64,000 bases of DNA from assembly GCF_030644205.1 (NCBI RefSeq), contig NZ_CP128647.1:1302001-1366000 (forward strand), read 5' to 3'. Within the stretch, counting starts at the first letter, position 1. Each line of letters opens with the position of its first letter. This DNA comes from Mogibacterium neglectum. Its GTDB lineage: Bacteria; Bacillota; Clostridia; Peptostreptococcales; Anaerovoracaceae. Positions 15,473-25,609 of this stretch are shown in pieces. Under the pieces are notes generated by a model that was not told where the DNA came from, made no database searches, and saw only the letters and a list, made by a program, of their open reading frames with translations. Position numbers and translations under genes: made by a program.

Positions 15473-17452
15473 CTAGTTCTTGGAGTAGTATTTCCCCCTC
15501 TTCGGATAAACCTCCTTGATTGTTCCCTTGCGGAACTCAGCATTTAACTGCTGAAGGTCATCTATCTGAGACTGCAGCACCTTCCCTATATCTGTATCTA
15601 TAATCAGCATACGCTCAGGGAGTGTGTGGGTCGTTACAATGTTAGGGCTTTTAAATTCCTGTGTACCATCTGGCTGGAGCGGGTGATATGGTTCGTGTTC
15701 CGATAACGCCATAAACCATGAGTTAAATATAAACGTATATCCAGCAATTCCAGTAGTTTTCTGGTAAGCCTTTGAGATACCACCGTCGATAACTATAAGT
15801 TTCCCTTCACCTTTAATCGGACTTTCTCCGTCCTTGATTTTAACTGGAACATGTCCATTTAGAATAATTCCCTTCGATGGATCAAGATCGAAGTCACGTA
15901 TAATCTTGATGCAGATGTCCTTATTCTTAATCAGCTTATAATATGGAACCGTATGCTCCTTGTGCGTGGATTTATCCGCAATAAAGAGTCTCTCAAATGT
16001 AGTCATCTTATCCTTACCAAATAGCGGTGAATCCGGACCTAGCCATAGGTACCACATTAGATTTGCAGCATCTGCCTTATCGAGCTCGCATCTAGGATTA
16101 AAATACACCTCTCTTAGTTCCTGATCGAGTTGCCTCATGAGATCTGCCCCATGGTTGGTCTTGCCAGCTATTGTCACTTCCATGAAGTCGCCATCCTCCG
16201 TAAATGGGATGCATCCATGGAACAACAGATTGCCATTGTATGTGGTAAAAAGAGCGCCATGCGTATACAGAAAGTTAATATGTTCTTGTAGCTTTTTAGA
16301 GTTAGCTATAGACGCCTCAAGCGCCACCATCACCTCTTCCTCTTCAGGACTTAGCTTGTATGGATCTGATGAGTCAATAGTCGGAAGGTTCGTATCCTTA
16401 ATTGGATAAATTTCTCCGTAACAATTAACCGTTCCGTCCTCAAAATTGATTTTATCGAGCATCAATCTGTGGTCCAGCTTGAACTCAGGATGGTTCATTA
16501 TTGTCTGACCTTCAACCTTGAACTGGATAATCGCAATCATCTTGTGCATCTTAGCCGCAAGCTCCTCAGGGATTGGATCAAATCTATTCTTTTCGAGTAC
16601 ATGAGGCATAAATCCTGTGCACGGATCATCCCCATAAATCTGCTGTGCGCGTGTTGCTAGTGGACGTAGATTAATACCATATCCATACTCCAGCATATCG
16701 AAATTGTTGTAGCTAACGTTCATGCGAATGATATTTGCAATGCATGGTCTATTTCCGCACGCTGCTCCCATCCACACAACATCGTGATTTCCCCACTGAA
16801 TATCAATACTGCGCCTGGACATGAGGAAGTCCATAATCCTATGAGGTTTAGGCCCCCTATCAAAGATATCACCGATGATATGCAGATGATCGACTGCTAG
16901 TTCGCTTATCGTGTTAGCAATTTCTGTGATTAGCGTCTTGGCAATTTTAAATTCGATTACAGAATCGATGATTTCTTGATAATACTTCTGTCTGTTATCA
17001 TCGTCATCAGCAAACATCAGCTCATCCATAATATAACCAGTATTATCAGGCAGAATCCTTCTAACCTTAGACCTAGTATACTTATTAGATACTGCTCTGC
17101 ATATGATTATCAATCTATAAATAGCAGAAGAGCACCAAGCATTAAAATCGGCTTCATTGACCTCTCTTCTCTTAAGTTCATTTATCGGATCGTATATGAG
17201 CGCCGCTAATTGCTCTCTATCTGTTGCGCTAAGAATCGCCCCAAAGTTCTCATCGATTTTCATCTTAATAGTACCTGATGCACTGCGCACAAAATATTGG
17301 AACGCATCGTATTCACCGTGAAGATCGCTTAAAAAATACTCTGTACCCTTTGGCAGGGCTAGAATCGCTCTAAGGTTAACAATTTCTGCATTGACAGAAC
17401 GATGATTCGGATATTTCTGAGCTAGCATCTCAAGATACTTGTTGTTAGACAT
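15473..17452 (-). CDS. fbp: Fructose-1,6-bisphosphatase, class III
   Basis: 659 residues, the size of the Firmicute class III enzyme. It carries metallophosphatase-type motifs: SDLHGEYDAF near residue 43, HIIGDIFDRGPKPH, and WGNHDVVWMG. The C-terminus has GHVPVK and IDGGISKAYQ, typical of the family. The reaction is fructose-1,6-bisphosphate to fructose-6-phosphate, the key gluconeogenic step, fitting an organism living on amino acids. Its ATG overlaps the murA stop (ATGTCTAA, 8 bases), with GAGGA inside murA as ribosome site, so it is cotranscribed with murA and feeds the hexose phosphates that murein synthesis needs. Confidence 0.96.
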   Translation of the reverse strand: MSNNKYLEMLAQKYPNHRSVNAEIVNLRAILALPKGTEYFLSDLHGEYDAFQYFVRSASGTIKMKIDENFGAILSATDREQLAALIYDPINELKRREVNEADFNAWCSSAIYRLIIICRAVSNKYTRSKVRRILPDNTGYIMDELMFADDDDNRQKYYQEIIDSVIEFKIAKTLITEIANTISELAVDHLHIIGDIFDRGPKPHRIMDFLMSRRSIDIQWGNHDVVWMGAACGNRPCIANIIRMNVSYNNFDMLEYGYGINLRPLATRAQQIYGDDPCTGFMPHVLEKNRFDPIPEELAAKMHKMIAIIQFKVEGQTIMNHPEFKLDHRLMLDKINFEDGTVNCYGEIYPIKDTNLPTIDSSDPYKLSPEEEEVMVALEASIANSKKLQEHINFLYTHGALFTTYNGNLLFHGCIPFTEDGDFMEVTIAGKTNHGADLMRQLDQELREVYFNPRCELDKADAANLMWYLWLGPDSPLFGKDKMTTFERLFIADKSTHKEHTVPYYKLIKNKDICIKIIRDFDLDPSKGIILNGHVPVKIKDGESPIKGEGKLIVIDGGISKAYQKTTGIAGYTFIFNSWFMALSEHEPYHPLQPDGTQEFKSPNIVTTHTLPERMLIIDTDIGKVLQSQIDDLQQLNAEFRKGTIKEVYPKRGKYYSKN

Positions 17453-18728
17453 CGTGTTCCTCCACTCTCATGAGGTCTGCACCCAGACTCTTGAATTTTC
17501 CAACAAAATCCTCATATCCTCTTTCGATATGATAGATTTCACTCACTTCAGTAGTTCCAGTTGCTACCAAGCCTGCAAGCACCATTGCCGCACCTGCACG
17601 AAGGTCTGTCGACCTAACCTTTGCTCCGTGAAGCTGCTTACTTCCAGGAATCGTCGCCTCCCTGCTGTTATCTGCAGAGATATCAGCTCCCATACGGTTA
17701 AGTTCAACTACATGCATGAAGCGGTTTTCAAAAACTGTCTCTCTAACCACGCTGGTTCCTTCGACGGTAGTCAGAAACGCCATGAACGGTGATTGAATAT
17801 CTGTCGGAAATCCTGGGTATGGCAGAGTTTTGATATCAGTCGCAACGAGATTTCCCGTAGTTGCATCTACGAGTACGCCCTCTTCATCGACAGTTACCGA
17901 AACTCCGCATTCCTTCAGCTTTGCTATTATCGGTCTTACATGACCGGGTATACCATTTTTAATGAGAACTTTTCCTCTAGTGATAGCTGCAGCTAGCATA
18001 AATGTTCCACATTCTATTCTATCTGGAATCACGGTGTGAATCGCACCTGAAAGTTCATCTACTCCCGTGATGCGTATAGTGTCTGTACCTGCCCCTTTAA
18101 TCTTCGCTCCCATCTTGTTGAGCATATTCGCTAAATCAACAATCTCAGGTTCCTTGGCAGCATTCTCTAGAATAGTAGGTCCCTTGGCAAGCGCTGCTGC
18201 CATCAATATATTCTCTGTCGCGCCAACACTAGGAAAATCGAGGTAAATAGCATCACCAACCAAACCACCTTTCGGTGCTTCAATTATGATGCTCGAATTC
18301 TCTAGGTCCTCCGTCACAGTTGCTCCAAGAGCTTTAAATCCCTTGAGATGAAGATCGATAGGTCTCTTTCCTATTGTGCATCCTCCAGGAAGTGGCATCA
18401 CAACCTTGCCACATCTTGCAAGCAGAGGACCCATGGCCATTGTAGATGCCCTCATCTGAGACACGAGCTCAGCATCTCCTTCAACCGTGGTAATCTCAGC
18501 CACATTAACCGATAGTCTACCTGGATCAGACATATATACGACAGCCCCAAAGCTCTCGAGCATCTTTCGCATAACCATTACATCCGACAGGTCTGGGACA
18601 TCATCGATCACACATGTGTCTGGTGTCAACAGAGTTGCTGCCATGAGAGGCAGAACTGCATTCTTTGCTCCGCTAATTTTAACCTCTCCTTCTAAGGGTC
18701 CGCTGTTGTTAACTAATATCTTTGCCAC
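17445..18728 (-). CDS. murA: UDP-N-acetylglucosamine 1-carboxyvinyltransferase (MurA)
   Basis: 427 residues. First committed step of peptidoglycan synthesis: transfer of enolpyruvate from PEP to UDP-GlcNAc. The N-terminus has SGAKNAVLPLMAA with the conserved Lys-Asn pair. The catalytic cysteine lies in LPGGCTIGKRPIDLH, so the enzyme should be the usual fosfomycin-sensitive type. The start is GTG (18726-18728) with AAGGAGAG six bases upstream. It overlaps fbp by eight bases and follows the small membrane coiled-coil gene by about 70 bases. Confidence 0.97.
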   Translation of the reverse strand: MAKILVNNSGPLEGEVKISGAKNAVLPLMAATLLTPDTCVIDDVPDLSDVMVMRKMLESFGAVVYMSDPGRLSVNVAEITTVEGDAELVSQMRASTMAMGPLLARCGKVVMPLPGGCTIGKRPIDLHLKGFKALGATVTEDLENSSIIIEAPKGGLVGDAIYLDFPSVGATENILMAAALAKGPTILENAAKEPEIVDLANMLNKMGAKIKGAGTDTIRITGVDELSGAIHTVIPDRIECGTFMLAAAITRGKVLIKNGIPGHVRPIIAKLKECGVSVTVDEEGVLVDATTGNLVATDIKTLPYPGFPTDIQSPFMAFLTTVEGTSVVRETVFENRFMHVVELNRMGADISADNSREATIPGSKQLHGAKVRSTDLRAGAAMVLAGLVATGTTEVSEIYHIERGYEDFVGKFKSLGADLMRVEEHDV

Positions 18729-18797
18729 TGGAAACTCTCCTTGATAAATAGATATAGAGATGCTGAAAGCACCTCTTAAATAATTGCCTTATGTACG

Positions 18798-19196
18798 TTA
18801 TCTGCGCTTTCTCTTACGAATCCTATTAGGACGCTCGTAATTCATTTCGTCCATCTCGTACCTATTCGCACGCTTCTTCGACTTTCTACTGAATGACTTG
18901 AGTGCACCAGCAGCAGTTCCTACATTTCCCGCAGTCCTGATAATAGAGCGGTTTTCATTTATTTTATTGCCCACACTCACAAACATATCAATCGCATGGT
19001 CAATCTGTTCATCGACCTGCTCCGTTCTAGCTGCTGCAATTGTAGTCATCCTCTTGGTATCGGCGAGCAACTCATCCACGTTTCTAAGCGTGTCAGCAAA
19101 TTTGATAGCCAATCTAATCAAGAAAATTATGAGTATAAACAGTGCGATCAGCACTAGTAAGATTGTCGCTTGTTTGATATCTAATGAGACTCTCAT
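18798..19196 (-). CDS. Small membrane protein with coiled-coil region and basic tail
   Basis: About 132 residues. One hydrophobic helix near the N-terminus (ILLVLIALFILIIFLIRL) is followed by a polar, probably helical stretch (residues 35-85), then a highly basic tail ending RPNRIRKRKRR. This layout resembles DUF948-type or YtxH-like envelope proteins, but I cannot name a family. Two adjacent ATGs are possible (19199 and 19196); the second has the better spacing, five bases after GGAGG. It sits just upstream of murA and may share its transcript. Function unknown. Confidence 0.7.
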   Translation of the reverse strand: MRVSLDIKQATILLVLIALFILIIFLIRLAIKFADTLRNVDELLADTKRMTTIAAARTEQVDEQIDHAIDMFVSVGNKINENRSIIRTAGNVGTAAGALKSFSRKSKKRANRYEMDEMNYERPNRIRKRKRR

Positions 19197-19318
19197 CATT
19201 CCCTCCTTCTACTCTTTAGTCAGTATATAAATTATATCTTAGGCATATTGTATGTTCAATCTTATAAATACATGATATATCAGATATGTGTTGGTATTAT
19301 CTGTCTTGCATACTAGGT

Positions 19319-20065
19319 CTACATATATATGCGTTTGATCAGTTCTGTATAGCCACTGCCATCGGAATTGTAGACGGCAATCTCTGGCAGCATCTTAAGA
19401 TCAGGCTTTGCACCTGCTACTGCATGAATAAGAACTAGGTTTGCTGGTGCTGAGCTGCTCGGCACGACGAGCTGCAACTCCTTAGGCTCCAGTGATGCTG
19501 CTCGCAAGGCTTGGCTGATGTCCGGTAGTCGCGATGGTCTATGAATCATATAGAAGTCGCCTCCAGACTTCAAAATCCGACTTCCACACTTTGCAAATTC
19601 AGCGATTCCAGCCGTGGTCTCATGACGCGCAATAAACTTTGCGCTATCTTCATTTGGAATCCCAGCCCCACGTCTAAAGTAAGGCGGGTTGGTAACAACA
19701 GCATCGAAAGTCTCATCGTATCCATCAAGTTGAGAAATATCCGTAAGCACGAAGTTTATTCTGTCTTCAAGCTCATTCATCTCACGCCCACGTACTGCTC
19801 TTTCAAGCGAAATCGGATTTCTTTCAAATCCTACAATTTCAGACATAGGAAGCTTATGTGCAAGTACAAACGGGATTATCCCATTCCCTGTACCGAGGTC
19901 AGCTACACGCATCTTGAGCCTGCTCTTGATAGGTTTAGCACCGGTTTCACCACTGGCAAAAGCCGCTAGCAAAACCGCGTCAATCCCGTAGCTAAATCCA
20001 TCTCCTTGCACTACTTTAAATCCGCCCATACCTATATCGTCGATTCGATCTAGTTTTCTTTGCAT
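19319..20065 (-). CDS. TrmN6/YabB-type tRNA1(Val) adenine-N6 methyltransferase
   Basis: 248 residues. A Rossmann methyltransferase with the SAM loop VADLGTGNGIIPFVLA near residues 50-65 and the catalytic NPPYF motif typical of adenine or cytosine N-methyltransferases. The opening KVVQGDGFSYGIDAVLLAAF is characteristic of the TrmN6/YabB family. The order tmk-holB-ricT-trmN6 mirrors the Bacillus subtilis tmk-holB-yaaT-yabA-yabB region, which supports the assignment. Modification of A37 of tRNA-Val is the inferred reaction. Confidence 0.9.
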   Translation of the reverse strand: MQRKLDRIDDIGMGGFKVVQGDGFSYGIDAVLLAAFASGETGAKPIKSRLKMRVADLGTGNGIIPFVLAHKLPMSEIVGFERNPISLERAVRGREMNELEDRINFVLTDISQLDGYDETFDAVVTNPPYFRRGAGIPNEDSAKFIARHETTAGIAEFAKCGSRILKSGGDFYMIHRPSRLPDISQALRAASLEPKELQLVVPSSSAPANLVLIHAVAGAKPDLKMLPEIAVYNSDGSGYTELIKRIYM

Positions 20066-20107
20066 ATATCTCCGATCCTCATCACTCGAAACATCAATGC
20101 GTCTAAA

Positions 20108-21025
20108 TTAGTCGCGTGTTAGCTCTTTAATCTCTTTCAGAGTCTCCTCATCGAGATCTCCTAAGTCATCACTTTTATTATGATGGTGCTTCTTATCTAT
20201 ACGCTTAATTTCTTTTTTGAAATAGATATTGTAATCAGGACCTAGCGTATCCTCTCCAGTTTCTTTATCCTCGACAATCAGCCTAGCTGTGACACTTCCG
20301 TTAAATAAATCAACGTTTACAACCTTGGCTATGCCGTCAGGAGTTTCTATGTGTTCTCCCTCGTTAGGCATCCCCTTGCGGAGTTCTTTATATGTCTTGT
20401 TTTCAAAGTTCAAGCAGCACATAAGCCTACCACAAGTTCCAGATATCTTAGATGGATTGAGGGACAGATTCTGCTGCTTGGCCATCTTGATTGAAACCGG
20501 CTGAAAATCATTTAACCACTTGCTGCAGCAAAGCGGTCTACCGCAAATCCCTATGCCACCGAGCATCTTCGCTTCGTCTCGAACTCCAATCTGGCGAAGT
20601 TCTATTCTCATCTTAAACTGAGAAGCAAGGTCCTTTACAAGTCCTCTAAAATCAATTCTTCCATCTGCCGAGAAGTAGAATATAACCTTTGTACCGTCTA
20701 TAGTAAATTCTGCATCCACAAGTTTCATGTCCAGCTTATGCTGTAAAATTTTCTCTTCGCAGACCTTCATCGCACCGTCGCGCTTAGCCAGATTATCCTT
20801 GTATCTCTGAATATCTTTCTTCGTTGCCTTGCGCTCTACACCCTTTAATGGCGCAACAAGCTCACTCTCATCGATCTCGCAGTTTGCTATTGAAATATGA
20901 CCTAGTTCCATACCTCTAGCCGTCTCCACTATCACTAGCTCGCCTAGCTCGTAGCTAACACCTGCAGGATCGAAGTAATATGTCTTGTTGGCTTTCATAA
21001 AGCCTACACCTATAATTTCTATCAT
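20108..21025 (-). CDS. ricT: PSP1-domain protein RicT (YaaT)
   Basis: 305 residues. The PSP1 domain contains two cysteine clusters, GICGRPLCC and GTCGRLMCC, which in RicT help bind [4Fe-4S] clusters of the RicA-RicF-RicT (Y) complex. In B. subtilis this complex affects RNase Y-dependent mRNA maturation, sporulation and competence. The C-terminus is a histidine- and charge-rich tail. It is positioned directly after holB as in other Firmicutes. Whether this organism sporulates cannot be judged here; RicT is kept in many non-sporulating species. Confidence 0.93.
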   Translation of the reverse strand: MIEIIGVGFMKANKTYYFDPAGVSYELGELVIVETARGMELGHISIANCEIDESELVAPLKGVERKATKKDIQRYKDNLAKRDGAMKVCEEKILQHKLDMKLVDAEFTIDGTKVIFYFSADGRIDFRGLVKDLASQFKMRIELRQIGVRDEAKMLGGIGICGRPLCCSKWLNDFQPVSIKMAKQQNLSLNPSKISGTCGRLMCCLNFENKTYKELRKGMPNEGEHIETPDGIAKVVNVDLFNGSVTARLIVEDKETGEDTLGPDYNIYFKKEIKRIDKKHHHNKSDDLGDLDEETLKEIKELTRD

Positions 21026-21084
21026 ATATAAATTTCCCTTCTTATCTATTAAAAACCGAATATGTACATTCGGAGAGTTTCTAA

Positions 21085-21846
21085 CTACCTTTTATTTATG
21101 TTATTTCTGTTCAGAAATAATGAGTTCAGCGCATATTCTGGGTTCATGCCACGCTTTATATTTATTCTTGTCTCTTCGATCTGATCTATCATCTGGATTA
21201 TATTCCCAGCATTCTTATTTAGCCCCTCTCCGCCTATTAGCGTTTCGTGCAAATCCCTCTCCAGCACATCTAGAAACTTAAATGCCTCCTCATTACTTTT
21301 AAAATTTTTTCTGATGACTTCACGGATTTTAAAAAAATAGGTATTACCAAACCACTCTTTCATCAGAAGATCAATGCTGTCTGAATTTACAGTATCGATA
21401 GTTTGTTCATGCATTCTCAGCTCAACACACCTGGATTTTACAGTGGGTAGTAGCGACTCCTTGTTGTCCGTAGCCAGGATGATGACCGTGCCAGGATATG
21501 GTTCCTCTAAGGTTTTGAGCAGCTTATTTTGAACTATCTCGCTAAGTCTCTCAGCATTATCAATAATCCCGACATTATGCTCTCCATACGGTCTCATGCC
21601 GAGTCTTTCTATCATGGCGGCTGCGTCAGATGTCTTGTAAGTTTCCTTACCGCTCTGGTTCATAAAGAAAAGGTCCTCATGTGTACCGCTACTCACTCTT
21701 ATGCAAGCTGGACAATTCCCACATGCATTTCCAGATAAGTCTGTATTAGGGCAAATGATATCTTTTGCAAAGTTTTTGATATAAGCATCTCGCTCTTCGC
21801 CACTTCTTCCCTCTATGATGTATGCATGTGCATATTCCCGTGCCAT
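21085..21846 (-). CDS. holB: DNA polymerase III delta' subunit (HolB)
   Basis: 253 residues, a clamp-loader subunit. It has the AAA+ fold with a degenerate P-loop (IIEGRSGEERDAY) as usual for delta', a zinc site at CPNTDLSGNACGNCPAC, the LLKTLEEP sensor-region motif, and the SRC motif (VKSRCVEL). It assists loading of the beta sliding clamp. It lies 80 bases after tmk, in the conserved tmk-holB-ricT order. Confidence 0.94.
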   Translation of the reverse strand: MAREYAHAYIIEGRSGEERDAYIKNFAKDIICPNTDLSGNACGNCPACIRVSSGTHEDLFFMNQSGKETYKTSDAAAMIERLGMRPYGEHNVGIIDNAERLSEIVQNKLLKTLEEPYPGTVIILATDNKESLLPTVKSRCVELRMHEQTIDTVNSDSIDLLMKEWFGNTYFFKIREVIRKNFKSNEEAFKFLDVLERDLHETLIGGEGLNKNAGNIIQMIDQIEETRINIKRGMNPEYALNSLFLNRNNINKR

Positions 21847-21928
21847 ATAACTCCCATATCCTCCGATGTCTGCGAATAAATCCAGTCATCCATCTCGTCA
21901 TCTTTCTCTCTGTACATGTAGCTATTAT

Positions 21929-22540
21929 TTACAATGCCTCGAGCTTAGAATAAATGTCTTCTTTTATCTCATCTATCGTCTTACTCGCATCAATCCTAAC
22001 TACTCGCTCAGGGTACTTATCGCAAAGCGCCTTGTAACCTTCATAAACGCGGTAGTGAAAGTCGAGCTTCTGCTGCTCAAGTCTGTCTCTAACGTCTTTA
22101 CCGATTCTAGCTCTACCAACCTCAGGATCTAAGTCCATGAAGAAAGTGATATTCGGTTCAAGTCCACCTGTCGCATATCTATTCACCTCCGAAACCTGAT
22201 TACCTAGATTCCTTCCGTAGCCTTGATATGCAATGCTTGAATCGACAAATCTATCGCAAATTACGACTGCATCTCTCTCGAGCGCGGGTCTTATCTTCTC
22301 TGCAACATGCTGCGCCCTAGCTGCTGCATATATGAACATCTCCGTAATGTCGTCCATCTCAGCGTTCGCGTTATCTAAAACGATGCTGCGGAGCTTCTCG
22401 CTAATCAACGTTCCACCGGGCTCTCGGGAAACTACGACTTCTCTGCGTTTATTGGCAAAATAAGACTTAATATTTTCAACCTGTGTGCTTTTACCAGAGC
22501 CATCCGGCCCTTCAAGTGTAATAAAAATCCCCTTTGGCAT
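21929..22540 (-). CDS. tmk: Thymidylate kinase
   Basis: 203 residues. It phosphorylates dTMP to dTDP. P-loop EGPDGSGKST at residues 10-19, the DRF motif in CDRFVDSSIAYQGYGR, and a LID region rich in basic residues (GRARIGKDVRDRLEQQ). It starts 11 bases after a small membrane protein gene and is followed by holB. Confidence 0.97.
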   Translation of the reverse strand: MPKGIFITLEGPDGSGKSTQVENIKSYFANKRREVVVSREPGGTLISEKLRSIVLDNANAEMDDITEMFIYAAARAQHVAEKIRPALERDAVVICDRFVDSSIAYQGYGRNLGNQVSEVNRYATGGLEPNITFFMDLDPEVGRARIGKDVRDRLEQQKLDFHYRVYEGYKALCDKYPERVVRIDASKTIDEIKEDIYSKLEAL

Positions 22541-22551
22541 CTAGCCACCAC

Positions 22552-22776
22552 CTATCTATGCGTATTTCTACCTGATTGCTCTATTGGGTCTGGAATGTGA
22601 ATTGTGAATCCTTCCTTTCGAGCTTTCTTTCGTTCCTCTATCTTGCGCTTCTCTGCAGCTTGCCTAGCCTGCTTCTTACCCTTTACAGTGTCAAAATAAT
22701 CTACAAACAGGTAAATACCTAAGACACCCATGGGTATAGTCAGTAGCAGCGCCAATATGTATTTGAACAATATCAT
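22552..22776 (-). CDS. Small single-pass membrane protein upstream of tmk
   Basis: 74 residues. One N-terminal hydrophobic helix (ILALLLTIPMGVLGIYLFV) is followed by a charged lysine/arginine/glutamate-rich cytoplasmic segment (KGKKQARQAAEKRKIEERKK) and a short polar tail. GGAGG lies nine bases before the ATG, and the gene is 11 bases from tmk, so it is probably the first gene of that operon. No family recognised. Confidence 0.65.
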   Translation of the reverse strand: MILFKYILALLLTIPMGVLGIYLFVDYFDTVKGKKQARQAAEKRKIEERKKARKEGFTIHIPDPIEQSGRNTHR

Positions 22777-23025
22777 ACGGGCTTTCCTCCCACACTTTTC
22801 GTATCATAATTTCACATTTATACAGAGTGTATTATACCATAAGATTAAGAAAGATACAGTTTTCATGAAACGTCTTTTTCCCAAAATCAATATTATCTAT
22901 AAATTATTTTCTCAAACAACTTATATGTACCAGAAGTTAAGGATATATACTCACTGCCCTACACCTGATGGCATTAATATGGTAAACTAAATAAGCTAAT
23001 TAGATTTAAACGCAGGAGGATTAAT

Positions 23026-24702
23026 ATGAATTCAATTGAACTCAGCGAACTCATCTATCCTGAGATTGCAAACAATACTGACTACGAGGCCATATACCCT
23101 AAGCGTGATCTCCCTAAGGGCGCTAAGGTTACCAGACTTGGTCCAAGCCCTACAGGATTTATACATTTGGGAAATCTATATGGTGCATTTGTAGACGAAA
23201 GACTCGCTCATCAGAGCGACGGCGTCTTCTACCTCAGAATTGAGGATACCGATGATAAGAGATTTGTCGAAAATGCTGTAGAAACAATCATCTCTTCTCT
23301 CGCATTCTTCGGAATCAAATTTGACGAAGGTGTTACTGAACATGGAGACATCGGTAACTACGGCGATTATACGCAGAGCCATCGCGGAGAAATCTATAGA
23401 TTCTACGCCAAGAGGTTGATCGCTGAAGGCAAAGCATACCCTTGTTTCCTTACAGAAGAAGAAATCAGTGAGATTAGAAAAAAGCAAGAAAAGGAAAAGA
23501 TTGCTCCTGGAATCTATGCAGGATGGTCGAAATATAGGGATTGGAATAAGGATCCTGATATTGAAAAACTTGTAACCACGCATATCGCGGCTGGCGACCC
23601 ATTTGTAATAAGATTAAAGTCAGACGGTACCCCTAACGCTACCGGCGAGGATATCAAGAGAAATAAAGTCGTTGATGGAATAAGAGGCACTCTTGATGTG
23701 CCGGAAAATTTTCAAGATGTCGTAATAATTAAGACCACAGGTATTCCGACTTATCATTTTGCACACGCTGTTGATGACCATTTAATGAGAACTACCCACG
23801 TCATACGCGGTGAAGAATGGCTGCCTTCACTGCCTATTCACGTCGAGCTATTTAACAAGCTCGGGTTTGAGCTTCCAGTATACTGTCATACAGCTCAGCT
23901 GATGAAAATAGGAGAAGATGGCAACAAGAGGAAGCTATCTAAACGTAAGGATCCTGAGCTCTCACTGGATTATTATAGAGATCAGGGGTATCATCCTGCA
24001 GCAGTAAGAGAATATCTGCTCACTATTTTGAACTCCAACTACGAGGAGTGGCGCATGGAGAATCCCGAGGTAGATATCGATGAATTCAAATTCACCACTG
24101 AGAAGATGAGTAACTCTGGTGCACTTTTTGACCTTGATAAGCTTAACGACGTGAGCAAAGAGACTATGCTGCACATTCCTGCTCCTGAGATTGCAGAATT
24201 TCTAAAGGCTTGGTCCCTAGAATTTGCGCCTGAGTACGGTTACGTATTCGATGATATGAATCTACTAGTAAAAATTCTCGATATCGGAAGAGATGAGAAG
24301 AAACCTCGCAAGGACCTCGTGTACGCAAGACAGATTATGGAGTTCATCAGCTATTTCTATGATCAGAGCTTCAAAGTTGTTGACGGAATCCCTGTCGAGG
24401 CCGAGGCCGATAAGGCTCAAATTCTTGAATCTTACTTATCGTCTTATAATCACGCTGATACACAGGAAGAGTGGTTCAATAAGATAAGAGAAATTGCAAC
24501 TACCCTAGGATATGCTGCAAAGCCTAAGGACTATAAAAAGAATCCAGAGGATTTCAAAGGACACGTAGGACACGTAAGCACAGTTATCAGGCTAGCTCTC
24601 GTTGGTCGTACACAGTCGCCTGACGTATGGGCAATCCAGCAGATTATGGGTGAAGATATGGTCAGATCCAGAATCAACCGAATGATAGAAGAGGAGAAAT
24701 AA
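23026..24702 (+). CDS. gltX: Glutamyl-tRNA synthetase
   Basis: 558 residues, longer than the usual 470-490. Class I synthetase with RLGPSPTGFIHLGNLY (the HIGH motif as HLGN) and the KMSKS-like KRKLSKRKDPE. The signature LRIEDTDDKRFV is the glutamate/glutamine synthetase motif. The extra length lies mainly in the C-terminal anticodon-binding half. GCAGGAGG precedes the ATG. A nucleotidyltransferase gene starts one base after its stop codon, so the two form an operon ended by the terminator at 25836. Confidence 0.94.
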   Translation: MNSIELSELIYPEIANNTDYEAIYPKRDLPKGAKVTRLGPSPTGFIHLGNLYGAFVDERLAHQSDGVFYLRIEDTDDKRFVENAVETIISSLAFFGIKFDEGVTEHGDIGNYGDYTQSHRGEIYRFYAKRLIAEGKAYPCFLTEEEISEIRKKQEKEKIAPGIYAGWSKYRDWNKDPDIEKLVTTHIAAGDPFVIRLKSDGTPNATGEDIKRNKVVDGIRGTLDVPENFQDVVIIKTTGIPTYHFAHAVDDHLMRTTHVIRGEEWLPSLPIHVELFNKLGFELPVYCHTAQLMKIGEDGNKRKLSKRKDPELSLDYYRDQGYHPAAVREYLLTILNSNYEEWRMENPEVDIDEFKFTTEKMSNSGALFDLDKLNDVSKETMLHIPAPEIAEFLKAWSLEFAPEYGYVFDDMNLLVKILDIGRDEKKPRKDLVYARQIMEFISYFYDQSFKVVDGIPVEAEADKAQILESYLSSYNHADTQEEWFNKIREIATTLGYAAKPKDYKKNPEDFKGHVGHVSTVIRLALVGRTQSPDVWAIQQIMGEDMVRSRINRMIEEEK

Positions 24703-24703
24703 A

Positions 24704-25609
24704 ATGGAACCAATTCTAGTAATCATGGCTGCCGGAATGGGGAGTCGCTACGGAGGTCCTAAGCAGATCGACCCAATTACGTCTGAGGGTGATATCATCA
24801 TGGATTTCTCCCTCTACGACGCATATCAGGCAGGCTTTAGAAGAGTTGCTTTTATCATCAAGAAGGATTTCGAAGAAGCTTTTAAGGCTCACATCGAGGG
24901 GAGAGCTGGAAAGCTGTTTGAAACTCACTATGCGATTCAGGACATTCATGATCTGCCAGAAAACTATTCTGTTCCAGAAGGCAGAATTAAGCCTTGGGGT
25001 ACTGGTCACGCTGTCCTTGCATCAAGAGATTATATCGATGCACCTTTCGCTGTTATTAACGCAGATGACTACTATGGTCAGGAAGCATTTGAGAAGATAT
25101 ATAAATTCCTCAGCGAATCCGCTGATGCTACTCATCACTGCATGGTCGGCTTCAAGATTGAGAATACACTCTCTGCAAATGGTTCAGTTGCTCGCGGACT
25201 CTGTGAGGTTACAGATGGATATTTATCAGATATCGAAGAGCATTCGGATGTTATGCGTGAGGCAGACGGTGTAATACGAGCTACTAACTCCAAAGGGGTG
25301 CGCCATGATGTACCTGATGGTCACTCAGTGTCCATGAATCTATGGGGATTTGGCGCAGAATTCCTTGGAGTTATGAAGGATGGTTTCCCTGCTGCACTCG
25401 ATAGAATTATGGAGGAAAATCCGCTAAAAGGAGAGTATTTCCTTCCTTACTGCATCGACAGAGAGGTTAAAGCTGACAGGGCCACTGTTAAAGTTCTTCA
25501 GTCAAGCGATAAGTGGTTTGGGGTTACCTATAAAGAGGATAAAGATGAGGTTGCTGCAAAGTTTGCTGAGATGAAGACCGACGGAAAGTATCCAAAAATT
25601 CTCTGGTAA
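24704..25609 (+). CDS. Sugar-phosphate nucleotidyltransferase-like protein
   Basis: 301 residues. The N-terminus VIMAAGMGSRYGGPKQIDPI is the nucleotide-binding signature of the NTP_transferase family, but with YGGPKQ instead of the common P-K-x-L-x-P. The metal-binding aspartates appear in VINADDYYG, and KPWGTGHAV resembles the substrate loop of UTP-type enzymes. It would activate a sugar or related phosphate with an NTP; the substrate cannot be told. The start lies one base after the gltX stop, with GAGGAG inside the gltX end acting as ribosome site. Confidence 0.85.
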   Translation: MEPILVIMAAGMGSRYGGPKQIDPITSEGDIIMDFSLYDAYQAGFRRVAFIIKKDFEEAFKAHIEGRAGKLFETHYAIQDIHDLPENYSVPEGRIKPWGTGHAVLASRDYIDAPFAVINADDYYGQEAFEKIYKFLSESADATHHCMVGFKIENTLSANGSVARGLCEVTDGYLSDIEEHSDVMREADGVIRATNSKGVRHDVPDGHSVSMNLWGFGAEFLGVMKDGFPAALDRIMEENPLKGEYFLPYCIDREVKADRATVKVLQSSDKWFGVTYKEDKDEVAAKFAEMKTDGKYPKILW